From Ruminococcaceae bacterium UBA2656 (GTDB taxonomy: Bacteria > Bacillota > Clostridia > Oscillospirales > Acutalibacteraceae): a DNA stretch of 14,934 nucleotides. Location: NCBI GenBank assembly GCA_002359465.1, contig DENA01000036.1, positions 99,916 to 114,849 on the forward strand, in the 5' to 3' direction. Shown here in pieces: positions 1 through 6,884 of this stretch (positions are counted from its first letter, which is position 1; every line of letters starts with the position of its first letter). A program made the position numbers and the translations under genes. The notes under the pieces were generated by a model. The model was not told where the DNA came from and ran no database searches. It saw only the letters and a list, made by a program, of their open reading frames with translations.

Positions 1-30
1 TAAAGTATGTACTCTTATGGCACATATACG

Positions 31-1389
31 CTAATGAAGCGCAGAGGACCATTTCACCCGCAAAATCAGGATAATGGAGATGATGGCGGCAACATAATTT
101 GAAAACAGGTTGCCCCAGAAAACAGAATAGAACTGGAGCGCGTGTTCGGTGGCGAGAATAAAAATATAACGCAGGAACCAAATGCGCAGGACGCCGATGA
201 TCATCGGTACGCCGGTCCGCCCCAGTCCGATAAACGCACCCTGCACCGCCATGCAGACGCCGAAGCCCACCACGGAATAGGTGTAAATATGAAGCGCCCG
301 GTTGGCCACGCCAAGCACGTCCGCCCTTTGGGTGAACAAAACCGTCAGGTGGGGGGACAGCGGCACTATGAGGGCGATAATGGCGACAGCCGTCACAGCG
401 CTGGCCACGCACCCGACCAGGCAGGAACGCTTTGCCTTGTCCGGCTGCCCTGCCCCGATGTTCAGGCTGACCATCGTCGTCACCGCCGACCCGAAAGCCG
501 CCGGCAGGTTGAAGCAGACCGCCGTAATATTGTTCGCAATCCCCTGTCCGTTCAGGACCACCGCGCCGTATTTTTGGGTTTCATTGTTAATCAGAAAAAA
601 TCCCAGATTCAGCATCAGGCTGGTAAGCATGGCGGGAACGCCAACACGGAACAGCTGCCTGATCAGCGGTCTGTCAAACCGGAACCCCTTCAGGCTGAGC
701 CGGTCCTCCCCTTTTTTGACAAACAGCTCGTGGAACATCCAGCCGCATATAAGTACATTGGAGCAGAAGGAAGAAAGTACGCAGCCGACTACTTCCAGCC
801 GCAGCCAGACTACAAATATAATATTAAAAATAATTTTCAGAGCAAGCATGATGACCATGCGGATAAAAGTGGCCTCCGGTTTTCCGGTAGCGTTTTTAAT
901 CGCGTTATAAATGCTCTCTAAAAATGAAAAGGGCAGGACAAACGCATAAAGGCTGATGTACAGCATCACATTGTGCGATATCTCCGCATCCACATTGGCG
1001 GAAATCGGAAACGCCACCAGCGCGGACATGGGTGCGATGCAAAAACCCATGACAAAAGCAAACACAACAATCTGCGCGGAAATATTCCGCACCCTGTCAA
1101 AATCGCCATGACCGTTCGCCTGGCCGATAATGGCCATCGCCGCCACGCTCAGCCCCTGGGCCAGCGCCGTCATCATATTGATGACGGGCTCGCTGTAGGT
1201 GACCGCGCTTGCAACCAGCGTTCCCGCCGCATTATTGATAAAAAGCCCGTCCGTCAACGGCATGAGGGACTGTATGACACTCATCATCAGCGTTGGCAGT
1301 GACAGCATCATCAGGGTTCTCAGGATATTGCCGTGCAGAATCAGGTTCCGCCGCTGCTCCGTGCTCTGATGTAAAAACTCAATTTTCAA
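31..1389 (-). CDS. MATE family efflux transporter
   Basis: This is a 452-residue polytopic membrane protein, the usual length for the multidrug and toxic compound extrusion (MATE) family. Members export drugs or metabolites across the cytoplasmic membrane using a Na+ or H+ gradient. About twelve hydrophobic segments are visible in two related halves. The first half opens near residues 25-55 with a typical MATE start (LSLPTLMMSVIQSLMPLTDG) and carries the small-residue-rich stretch around GQANG. The second half resumes near VGVPAMLTSLMLNLG. The start is a TTG at 1387-1389; the purine-rich AAGCGGG a few bases upstream is only a weak ribosome binding site, so a slightly later start is possible. 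It is transcribed alone from its own promoter, just beyond the terminator of the reductase unit. The substrate cannot be inferred. Family assignment is secure; the start is less so. Confidence 0.9.
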   Translation of the reverse strand: MKIEFLHQSTEQRRNLILHGNILRTLMMLSLPTLMMSVIQSLMPLTDGLFINNAAGTLVASAVTYSEPVINMMTALAQGLSVAAMAIIGQANGHGDFDRVRNISAQIVVFAFVMGFCIAPMSALVAFPISANVDAEISHNVMLYISLYAFVLPFSFLESIYNAIKNATGKPEATFIRMVIMLALKIIFNIIFVVWLRLEVVGCVLSSFCSNVLICGWMFHELFVKKGEDRLSLKGFRFDRPLIRQLFRVGVPAMLTSLMLNLGFFLINNETQKYGAVVLNGQGIANNITAVCFNLPAAFGSAVTTMVSLNIGAGQPDKAKRSCLVGCVASAVTAVAIIALIVPLSPHLTVLFTQRADVLGVANRALHIYTYSVVGFGVCMAVQGAFIGLGRTGVPMIIGVLRIWFLRYIFILATEHALQFYSVFWGNLFSNYVAAIISIILILRVKWSSALH

Positions 1390-1419
1390 TCTTAACCCGC
1401 TTTCTGTTCATGAGCTTTT

Positions 1420-1448
1420 ATTTTATCATTATAAAGGAAAATTTTCAA
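1420..1448 (-). promoter_or_regulatory. Promoter of the MATE transporter
   Basis: On the minus strand a TTGAAA (-35, 1443-1448) is followed after 17 bases by TAAAAT (-10, 1420-1425), a good sigma-A-type match. The predicted transcript starts near 1413, leaving a leader of only about 24 nt before the TTG start at 1389. A second TATAAT lies within the spacer but has no good -35. Confidence 0.6.
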
Positions 1449-1502
1449 GATTCATTTCCTTGATCCCTATTCCTTCCCAGAACGCGTACTTCTTTACCAC
1501 GG

Positions 1503-1560
1503 CAAAAAAGAGCCGTATCATGCATTTCTTCCGAACAGGAATTTACGCATGGTACGGCTT
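1503..1560 (-). terminator. Intrinsic terminator of the PfpI/aldo-keto reductase unit
   Basis: Reading the minus strand, AGCCGTA (1553-1559) pairs with TACGGCT (1511-1517). Further pairing (CATGC/GCATG and an A/T-rich inner stem) follows, and the stem is succeeded by an uninterrupted T6 run (1504-1509). The hairpin begins only a few bases past the stop codon of the broken reductase at 1564. Confidence 0.85.
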
Positions 1561-1563
1561 CTG

Positions 1564-2234
1564 CTAATGGGATTTTACCTTCATAAATTTTCTGACGACG
1601 GCGACAAACGGCTTATACAAAACACCTTCCATTTCACGGCTGACTGTTTTCAGTTCCTTGCGGATGGCTATTTTCTGCGGGCAATGACTTTCGCACTTTC
1701 CGCACTGCCTGCACTGGGAAGCGACGGCCGGTTTGGCGAATACAGCGCCCAGCGACTGAAAATACCGGCGCCGCGCGGATTTGTCCTCCATCAAGTACTT
1801 GTCGTTGTAGCAGGAAAAGCATCCGGGAATATTCACCCCGGCCGGGCAGGGCATGCAATATCCGCACCCCGTACAAGGAATTTTTGTTTTTTCGTTGATT
1901 TCCTTTTTTACCGCTTTGAATACATTCAGCTCTTCTTCCGAAAGAGTATTCGACTCCGCTTCGCAGGCAATACGGATGTTTTCCTCCATCTGCGCCTCAT
2001 CGCTCATCCCGGAAAGCACAACGTTCACTTCCGGATGGTTCCAGACCCAGCGCAGAGCCCATTCTGATAAATATAAGCCGTGTCAAAATAGTTCACACCT
2101 TTTTCAATGGCGTCATGAATCATCTGAATGGATCGCGGCTCATCAATGGAACCGTTTTTCGTCGGCAGACGCATGCAGCCAAATCCCAGAATGGAAAGCG
2201 CATCGCCGTTTTTCGCATTGATTCTTGTTTTCAA
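1564..2234 (-). pseudogene. Aldo/keto reductase with C-terminal 4Fe-4S domain, internally deleted and frameshifted
   Basis: Two adjoining frames together look like one ferredoxin-type aldo/keto reductase. The N-terminal part (from the TTG at 2232-2234, with GGAGG about ten bases upstream) has the family start ILGFGCMRLP and the active-site segment NYFDTAYIY, so the catalytic Asp and Tyr are present. It then runs out of frame. The C-terminal part, in another frame from about 2064 to 1564, resumes as EWALRWVWNHPEV and continues to two cysteine clusters (CTGCGYCMPC and CRQCGKCESHCP) that should bind 4Fe-4S centres. Roughly 150 residues of the TIM barrel, including the catalytic Lys and His, are missing; the intact family is about 370-380 residues. 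This size is my estimate from the family. The gene lies 65 bp downstream of the PfpI gene, probably in the same transcript, and is almost certainly non-functional unless the deletion is an assembly error. Confidence 0.85.
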
Positions 2235-2299
2235 ATCTCAGTACCTCCGAAGATTCCGGGGCGGCCAAAGCCCCTTTCCGGTTTACAGATTTCGCTGTA

Positions 2300-2821
2300 C
2301 TACTGCTTTTCCAGAAGTTCGATGAAGGCTTTCATATATTCCGGCAAATCCGGCGGGCGGCGGCTGGAAACGATGTTGCCGTCCACGACCACCGGCAGGT
2401 CATACCACGTCGCACCGGCATGAATCAGATCATCCTTGATGCCCGGGGTGCTGGTGACCTTTTTTCCGTTCAGGATATCCGCCGACGCCAGAACCCAGCC
2501 CGCATGGCAGATATGGCCGATCGGCTTTTTCTGACGGTCCATATACCGGACCATTTCCAGCACTTCCGGAAAACGCCTTAATTTATCCGGCGCCCAACCG
2601 CCGGGCACCAAAAGCGCGTCGTAATCCGCAATGTTGATATCGCCGAACGCATAATCGGAAACCGCCGGGACACCGTATTTTCCAATATACTTTTGCTTCG
2701 CTTTTTCACCGACCAGGTGCACGGTAACCCCTTCTTCCCGGAGCCTTAAAACCGGATACCACAGTTCCAGATCTTCAAAGTCATCCGAAATCAAACAAAC
2801 CGCTTTTAAGTTCTTTTTCAT
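2300..2821 (-). CDS. DJ-1/PfpI family protein (type 1 glutamine amidotransferase-like)
   Basis: This 173-residue cytoplasmic protein has the DJ-1/ThiJ/PfpI fold, which includes stress chaperones, glyoxalases or deglycases, and intracellular peptidases. Visible features are the conserved acidic residue in the SDDFEDLEL segment (Glu16), the LLVPGG strand-turn at 70-75, and the nucleophile elbow GHICHAG with Cys105 followed by His106, the arrangement typical of PfpI-like members. The length is normal and complete. The ATG is preceded by GGAGG at good distance, and a near-consensus promoter lies at 2865-2893. It heads a unit with the broken Fe-S aldo/keto reductase, which suggests an original role in stress or carbonyl detoxification; that link is inference. 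The exact substrate is unknown. Confidence 0.9.
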   Translation of the reverse strand: MKKNLKAVCLISDDFEDLELWYPVLRLREEGVTVHLVGEKAKQKYIGKYGVPAVSDYAFGDINIADYDALLVPGGWAPDKLRRFPEVLEMVRYMDRQKKPIGHICHAGWVLASADILNGKKVTSTPGIKDDLIHAGATWYDLPVVVDGNIVSSRRPPDLPEYMKAFIELLEKQ

Positions 2822-2864
2822 TACAATTGCCTCCTTTTCATAATCTTCTGCTGTTTTTATGTTG

Positions 2865-2893
2865 ATTATAATCTTACAGCCCTAATTTATCAA
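2865..2893 (-). promoter_or_regulatory. Promoter of the PfpI-family gene
   Basis: On the minus strand TTGATA (2888-2893) and a perfect TATAAT (2865-2870) are separated by 17 bases, about 44 bp upstream of the ATG. This is one of the best sigma-A-type promoters in the window. Confidence 0.8.
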
Positions 2894-2964
2894 TAAAGAA
2901 ACAGCGGAATATAAAAATTAAAGAGGAAGCAGGAAAGGCAAACTGCCATTGACCGTAGCAAGAT

Positions 2965-2993
2965 TTTATGGTATGACATATTTATAGTATAAT
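2965..2993 (+). promoter_or_regulatory. Probable promoter of yccF
   Basis: A perfect TATAAT (2988-2993) lies 21 bp before the yccF ATG. The -35 position at 17-base spacing reads TTTATG (2965-2970), which is a weak match, so the -10 element carries most of the evidence. The leader would be very short. Confidence 0.5.
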
Positions 2994-3014
2994 AAAAATT
3001 ATGGAGCGTATAGT

Positions 3015-3374
3015 ATGGGGTGTTTGGGAAATTTTATCTGGTTTGTTTTCGGCGGCCTGATTATGGGCCTGAGCTGGCTCTTGATCGGTATTTTATGGTG
3101 CGTCACCATTGTGGGAATCCCTGTGGGAATCCAGTGTTTTAAATTCGCGGAGCTGGCTCTTTGCCCGTTTGGGAAAGATGTTTATTTCGGCGGCGGAGTC
3201 GGTTCGCTGCTGCTGAATATTCTATGGCTGGTTTTCGGCGGTTTTGCACTGGCGGCGGAGGCTGCTGTAATCGGCGGCCTGTTCTGTCTGACGATCATCG
3301 GCATTCCTTTCGGGCTGCAGTGCTTTAAAATTGCAAAGCTGGCCTTGATGCCGTTCGGCGCATCCATCCGTTAA
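3015..3374 (+). CDS. yccF: YccF domain-containing inner membrane protein
   Basis: This is a 119-residue small integral membrane protein of the YccF family, whose function is not established. The protein is an internal tandem duplication. Residues about 3-55 and 62-117 share the same pattern: N..W.VFGG, a hydrophobic helix, then C.TI.GIP.G.QCFK.A.LAL.PFG. Such a double YccF unit is normal for the family. The start is supported by GGAG eight bases upstream and a TATAAT at 2988-2993. The gene is transcribed alone on the plus strand between a divergent PfpI unit and ileS, and the promoter of ileS begins only three bases after its stop codon. No terminator of its own is evident, so read-through into the T-box leader is possible. 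Confidence 0.9.
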   Translation: MGCLGNFIWFVFGGLIMGLSWLLIGILWCVTIVGIPVGIQCFKFAELALCPFGKDVYFGGGVGSLLLNILWLVFGGFALAAEAAVIGGLFCLTIIGIPFGLQCFKIAKLALMPFGASIR

Positions 3375-3376
3375 AT

Positions 3377-3405
3377 TTGACTTTTCCAGTTTTATGTGAT
3401 ATGAT
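3377..3405 (+). promoter_or_regulatory. Promoter of the ileS T-box leader
   Basis: TTGACT (3377-3382) and TATGAT (3400-3405) are separated by 17 bases, a strong sigma-A-type match. The -35 starts three bases past the yccF stop codon. The predicted transcript start near 3412 lies directly before stem I of the T-box. Confidence 0.8.
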
Positions 3406-3411
3406 CAATCT

Positions 3412-3665
3412 CTAAAAATATGACAAAAACGTTGAAAGAGACAGTAGGATTTAAGCGAAAAGCAAAGCGAGCCGGTGCCAGTGAGAGTCCGGCATGAGTA
3501 GTTTATTTTTGAAAATCACTCTTGAGTTTCAGGCTGAAAGAGTCAATCGATTAAGCTTTGGCGGTTTTCCTCCGTTACCGGGAACACATATGAAAGTATG
3601 CAGAAATAGGTGGTTTAACGAAGCAAAGCCTTCGTCCTGTTCTCAGGGCGGAGGCTTTTTATTTT
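3412..3665 (+). promoter_or_regulatory. T-box leader specific for tRNA-Ile
   Basis: The ileS leader contains a complete transcriptional T-box. Stem I has the distal arm with AGCGAGCCGGTG and the specifier region GAAAATCACTC, which presents the isoleucine codon ATC at 3515-3517. The antiterminator is fully readable: helix A1 ATAGG (3606-3610) with CCTGT (3636-3640), helix A2 ACGAAG (3618-3623) with CTTCGT (3630-3635), and a seven-base bulge TGGTTTA (3611-3617). The bulge starts with TGGT, able to pair with the ACCA end of uncharged tRNA-Ile (A at the discriminator position). Uncharged tRNA-Ile should stabilise this form and allow ileS transcription. The leader fills the non-coding gap between yccF and ileS. 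Confidence 0.95.
3626..3662 (+). terminator. T-box attenuator terminator of ileS
   Basis: AAGCCTTCGTCCTG (3626-3639) pairs with CAGGGCGGAGGCTT (3644-3657) around a TTCT loop, followed by a T run. The 5' arm contains the 3' strands of both antiterminator helices, so the two folds exclude each other, as expected for a T-box. Confidence 0.93.
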
Positions 3666-3678
3666 GGGAGGTTTCAGA

Positions 3679-6600
3679 ATGTACGACAAAGTGCCTGCAA
3701 ATTTAAACTTTGTAGAGAGAGAGAAGAAAGTTGAAAAATTCTGGGAAGAGAACCAAATTTTCGAGAAGAGTATCGACAGCCGCAAAAACGGGGAAACATA
3801 TACTTTTTATGACGGCCCGCCCACCGCAAACGGCAAGCCCCACATCGGCCATGTTCTGACAAGGGTCATCAAAGATATGATTCCCCGCTACAGGACGATG
3901 AAGGGCTATCAGGTTCCCAGAAAAGCCGGATGGGACACCCACGGGCTCCCGGTGGAGCTGGAGGTGGAAAAGTTCCTGCATCTTGACGGCAAGGAGCAGA
4001 TTGAACAATACGGGCTTGAGCCGTTCGTAAAGCAGTGCAAGGAAAGCGTTTGGAAATACAAGGGCATGTGGGAGGATTTTTCCCGCACCGTCGGCTTCTG
4101 GGCGGACATGGGGCACCCTTATGTGACTTATGAAAATGATTATATTGAGTCTGAATGGTGGGCGTTGAAGCAAATCTGGGAAAAGGGCCTTCTGTACAAG
4201 GGCTTTAAGATTGTGCCCTACTGCCCTAGGTGCGGCACCCCCCTGTCCAGCCACGAGGTCGCGCAGGGCTACAAGGATGTCAAGGAAAAGTCCGCGATTG
4301 CAAAATTCAGGGTAAAGGGCGAGGACGCATACATTCTGGCATGGACAACCACCCCGTGGACGCTGCCCTCCAACGTTGCGCTGTGCGTCAACCCGGATGA
4401 AAACTATGTAAAGGTAAAAACGGAGGACGCCGTTTATTATCTGGCCGAGGCGCTTGCGCCAACGGTGCTTGGGGAAGGCTACACCGTGCTCGAAGCATAC
4501 TCCGGCAAGGATCTTGAGTATAAGGAATACGAACCTCTTTTCGACTTTGTAAAGCCGGACAAAAAATGCTGGTATGTCACCTGCGACCGCTATGTCACGC
4601 TGACGGACGGCACCGGCGTGGTTCATATTGCACCCGCTTTCGGCGAAGATGACGCCAATGTCGGCCGTAAATACGACCTGCCCTTCGTTCAACTGGTCGA
4701 CGGGAAGGGCGAAATGACCAAAGAAACCCTTTGGCCGGGCATGTTCTGCAAGGATGCGGACAAGGAGGTTTTGAAAAACCTGAAACAGCGCGGACTTTTG
4801 TTCTCCGCGCCGGCTTTCGAGCACAGCTACCCGTTCTGTTGGCGGTGCGACACCCCTCTGATCTACTACGCCAGAGACTCCTGGTTCATTAAGATGACCG
4901 CCGTAAAGGACGACCTGATCCGCAACAACAACACCATCCACTGGATTCCGGAAAGCATCGGCAAGGGCCGCTTCGGCGACTGGCTGGAAAACGTGCAGGA
5001 CTGGGGTATCAGCCGCAACCGTTACTGGGGCACCCCGCTGAATATCTGGGAATGCGAATGCGGACATAGACATGCCATCGGCAGTATTGAAGAGCTGAAA
5101 TCCATGTCGCCCAACTGTCCGGAAGACATTGAACTGCACAGGCCGTATATCGACGCGGTCACCATCACCTGTCCCGAATGCGGAAAGCAGATGAAGCGCG
5201 TGCCGGAGGTCATCGACTGCTGGTTCGATTCCGGCTCCATGCCGTTCGCGCAGCATCACTATCCATTTGAGAATCAGGAGCTTTTCAAAGAACAGTTCCC
5301 CGCCGACTTTATTTCCGAGGCGGTCGACCAGACAAGAGGGTGGTTCTATTCCCTACTGGCGATTTCTACCCTGATCTTCAATCAGGCTCCGTATAAAAAC
5401 GTAATCGTTCTCGGCCATGTACAGGACGAGAACGGGCAGAAAATGTCCAAGTCCAAGGGCAACGCGGTAGACCCGTTCGAAGCGCTGGAAACCTACGGCG
5501 CGGACGCCATCCGCTGGTATTTCTACAGCAATTCCGCCCCGTGGCTGCCGAACCGTTTTCACGGCAAGGCCGTGATGGAGGGTCAGCGCAAATTCATGGG
5601 TACGCTTTGGAATACCTATGCGTTTTTCGTGCTGTACGCAAACATCGACGAGTTTGACGCCACAAAATACACGCTGGACCTTGACAGCCTGACCGTAATG
5701 GACAAGTGGCTGTTGTCCCGTCTGAACACTCTTGTCAAAACAATAGACAGCCATCTGGCAAACTATAAAATTCCGGAAGCGGCACGCGTTTTACAGGATT
5801 TTGTCGATGAAATGAGCAATTGGTATGTCAGAAGAAGCCGTGAGCGGTTCTGGGTAAAGGGCATGCCGCAGGATAAAATCAACGCGTATATGACGCTGTA
5901 CACCGCCCTTGTGACAGTGGCAAAAGCGGCCGCCCCGATGATTCCGTTCATGGCGGAGGATATTTACCGCAATCTGGTCTGTAAGATCAATCCGGCCGAG
6001 CCGGAAAGCGTGCATCTCTGTGACTTCCCCTCTGCCGACGAAACGCTGATTGACGCGGAGCTGGAGAAAAACATGGAACTGGTTCTCGACATTGTCGTCC
6101 TGGGCCGCGCGGCAAGGAACACCGCCAACATTAAGAACCGCCAGCCGATTGCAAAAATGTATGTCCGGTCGGAAACCCTGCTGAGTGAATTCTATCAGAA
6201 AATTATTCGCGAAGAGCTGAACAGCAAAGAAATCGTGTTTACAGAGGATGTCTCCGACTTCACCTCCTACCGCTTCAAGCCGCAGCTTAAGATTCTTGGA
6301 CAGAAATACGGCAAAAAAATCGGTGAGATTAAAAACATGCTTGCCGCGCTGGACGGAAACGCAGCGAAAAAGGAACTGGATGCTGCGGGCGCACTGACCA
6401 TTTCCCTGAGCGACGGCCCTGTTTCCCTGACGCCAGACGAACTGCTGATTGAAACCGCACAGGCTGAAAATTATGTTTCGATGGCCGACGGCGGCCTGAC
6501 GGTCGTAATCGACACGAATCTGACGGAAGCACTCATCGAAGAGGGCTTCGTAAGGGAAATCATCAGTAAAATCCAGACAATGCGCAAGGACGCGGGCTTT

Positions 6601-6801
6601 GACGTAACCGACCATATTGTTGTTTATGAAAAGGGAAATGAAAAGATAGCGAAAATCATTTCGGACAATCTTGCTTCCATTCAAAACGACGTACTGGCAG
6701 ACGAAGTTAAACTCAATGAAATGAACGGGTTTGCCAAGGAGTGGGATCTAAACGGCGAGGCCGTGGAACTGGGCGTTCAAAAAACGGGCGCTGTAAAATA
6801 A
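3679..6801 (+). CDS. ileS: Isoleucyl-tRNA synthetase, type 2 (eukaryote-like)
   Basis: This cytoplasmic class Ia synthetase charges tRNA-Ile with isoleucine using ATP. The protein has 1040 residues. The ATP-binding HIGH motif is at 55-58 (in PHIGH) and KMSKS at 588-592. CxxC pairs are seen at CPRC, CWRC and CPEC, and the editing (CP1) domain lies between the two halves with the segment AWTTTPWTLPSN. Its length, the N-terminal signature around DGPPTANGKPHIGH, and the long C-terminal extension (DUF5915-like, about 900-1040) mark it as type 2 rather than the shorter ~930-residue bacterial type 1. Type 2 enzymes are known to tolerate the inhibitor mupirocin. The HIGH motif is canonical, not rearranged. 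The start is the ATG at 3679, seven bases after GGGAGG; a TTG at 3664 overlaps this site and is unlikely. Regulation is by the upstream T-box. Confidence 0.97.
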   Translation: MYDKVPANLNFVEREKKVEKFWEENQIFEKSIDSRKNGETYTFYDGPPTANGKPHIGHVLTRVIKDMIPRYRTMKGYQVPRKAGWDTHGLPVELEVEKFLHLDGKEQIEQYGLEPFVKQCKESVWKYKGMWEDFSRTVGFWADMGHPYVTYENDYIESEWWALKQIWEKGLLYKGFKIVPYCPRCGTPLSSHEVAQGYKDVKEKSAIAKFRVKGEDAYILAWTTTPWTLPSNVALCVNPDENYVKVKTEDAVYYLAEALAPTVLGEGYTVLEAYSGKDLEYKEYEPLFDFVKPDKKCWYVTCDRYVTLTDGTGVVHIAPAFGEDDANVGRKYDLPFVQLVDGKGEMTKETLWPGMFCKDADKEVLKNLKQRGLLFSAPAFEHSYPFCWRCDTPLIYYARDSWFIKMTAVKDDLIRNNNTIHWIPESIGKGRFGDWLENVQDWGISRNRYWGTPLNIWECECGHRHAIGSIEELKSMSPNCPEDIELHRPYIDAVTITCPECGKQMKRVPEVIDCWFDSGSMPFAQHHYPFENQELFKEQFPADFISEAVDQTRGWFYSLLAISTLIFNQAPYKNVIVLGHVQDENGQKMSKSKGNAVDPFEALETYGADAIRWYFYSNSAPWLPNRFHGKAVMEGQRKFMGTLWNTYAFFVLYANIDEFDATKYTLDLDSLTVMDKWLLSRLNTLVKTIDSHLANYKIPEAARVLQDFVDEMSNWYVRRSRERFWVKGMPQDKINAYMTLYTALVTVAKAAAPMIPFMAEDIYRNLVCKINPAEPESVHLCDFPSADETLIDAELEKNMELVLDIVVLGRAARNTANIKNRQPIAKMYVRSETLLSEFYQKIIREELNSKEIVFTEDVSDFTSYRFKPQLKILGQKYGKKIGEIKNMLAALDGNAAKKELDAAGALTISLSDGPVSLTPDELLIETAQAENYVSMADGGLTVVIDTNLTEALIEEGFVREIISKIQTMRKDAGFDVTDHIVVYEKGNEKIAKIISDNLASIQNDVLADEVKLNEMNGFAKEWDLNGEAVELGVQKTGAVK

Positions 6802-6817
6802 GATTCCAACCTGGACG

Positions 6818-6856
6818 AAAGACGCTCCGCCTGCTTTTGCAGTCGGAGCGTCTTTG
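6818..6856 (+). terminator. Terminator of ileS, possibly bidirectional with ade
   Basis: GACGCTCCG (6821-6829) pairs with CGGAGCGTC (6844-6852), and the stem extends inward through CTGC/GCAG to a TTTT loop. A short T-rich tail (TTTGATTT) follows on the plus strand. On the minus strand the stem is followed by TTT, so the same hairpin may also end the adenine deaminase transcript that converges on it. Confidence 0.85.
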
Positions 6857-6884
6857 ATTTATTAAGACAGGGCATAAAAAGTTT

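Noticed and set aside
2240..2298. GGGGC/GCCCC hairpin between the PfpI gene and the reductase as a terminator
   Set aside because: The stem is only about five pairs and no T-run follows, so the two genes are more likely co-transcribed.
3494..3706. Small plus-strand open frame inside the ileS leader
   Set aside because: It covers the T-box specifier, antiterminator and terminator, which explain the sequence; no protein features or good start are present.
3703..5259. Long minus-strand open frame opposite ileS (about 518 codons)
   Set aside because: It is a shadow of the ileS reading frame, with low-complexity composition, no recognisable motif and no ribosome binding site. Similar shadows oppose ade, MATE and the ATPase.
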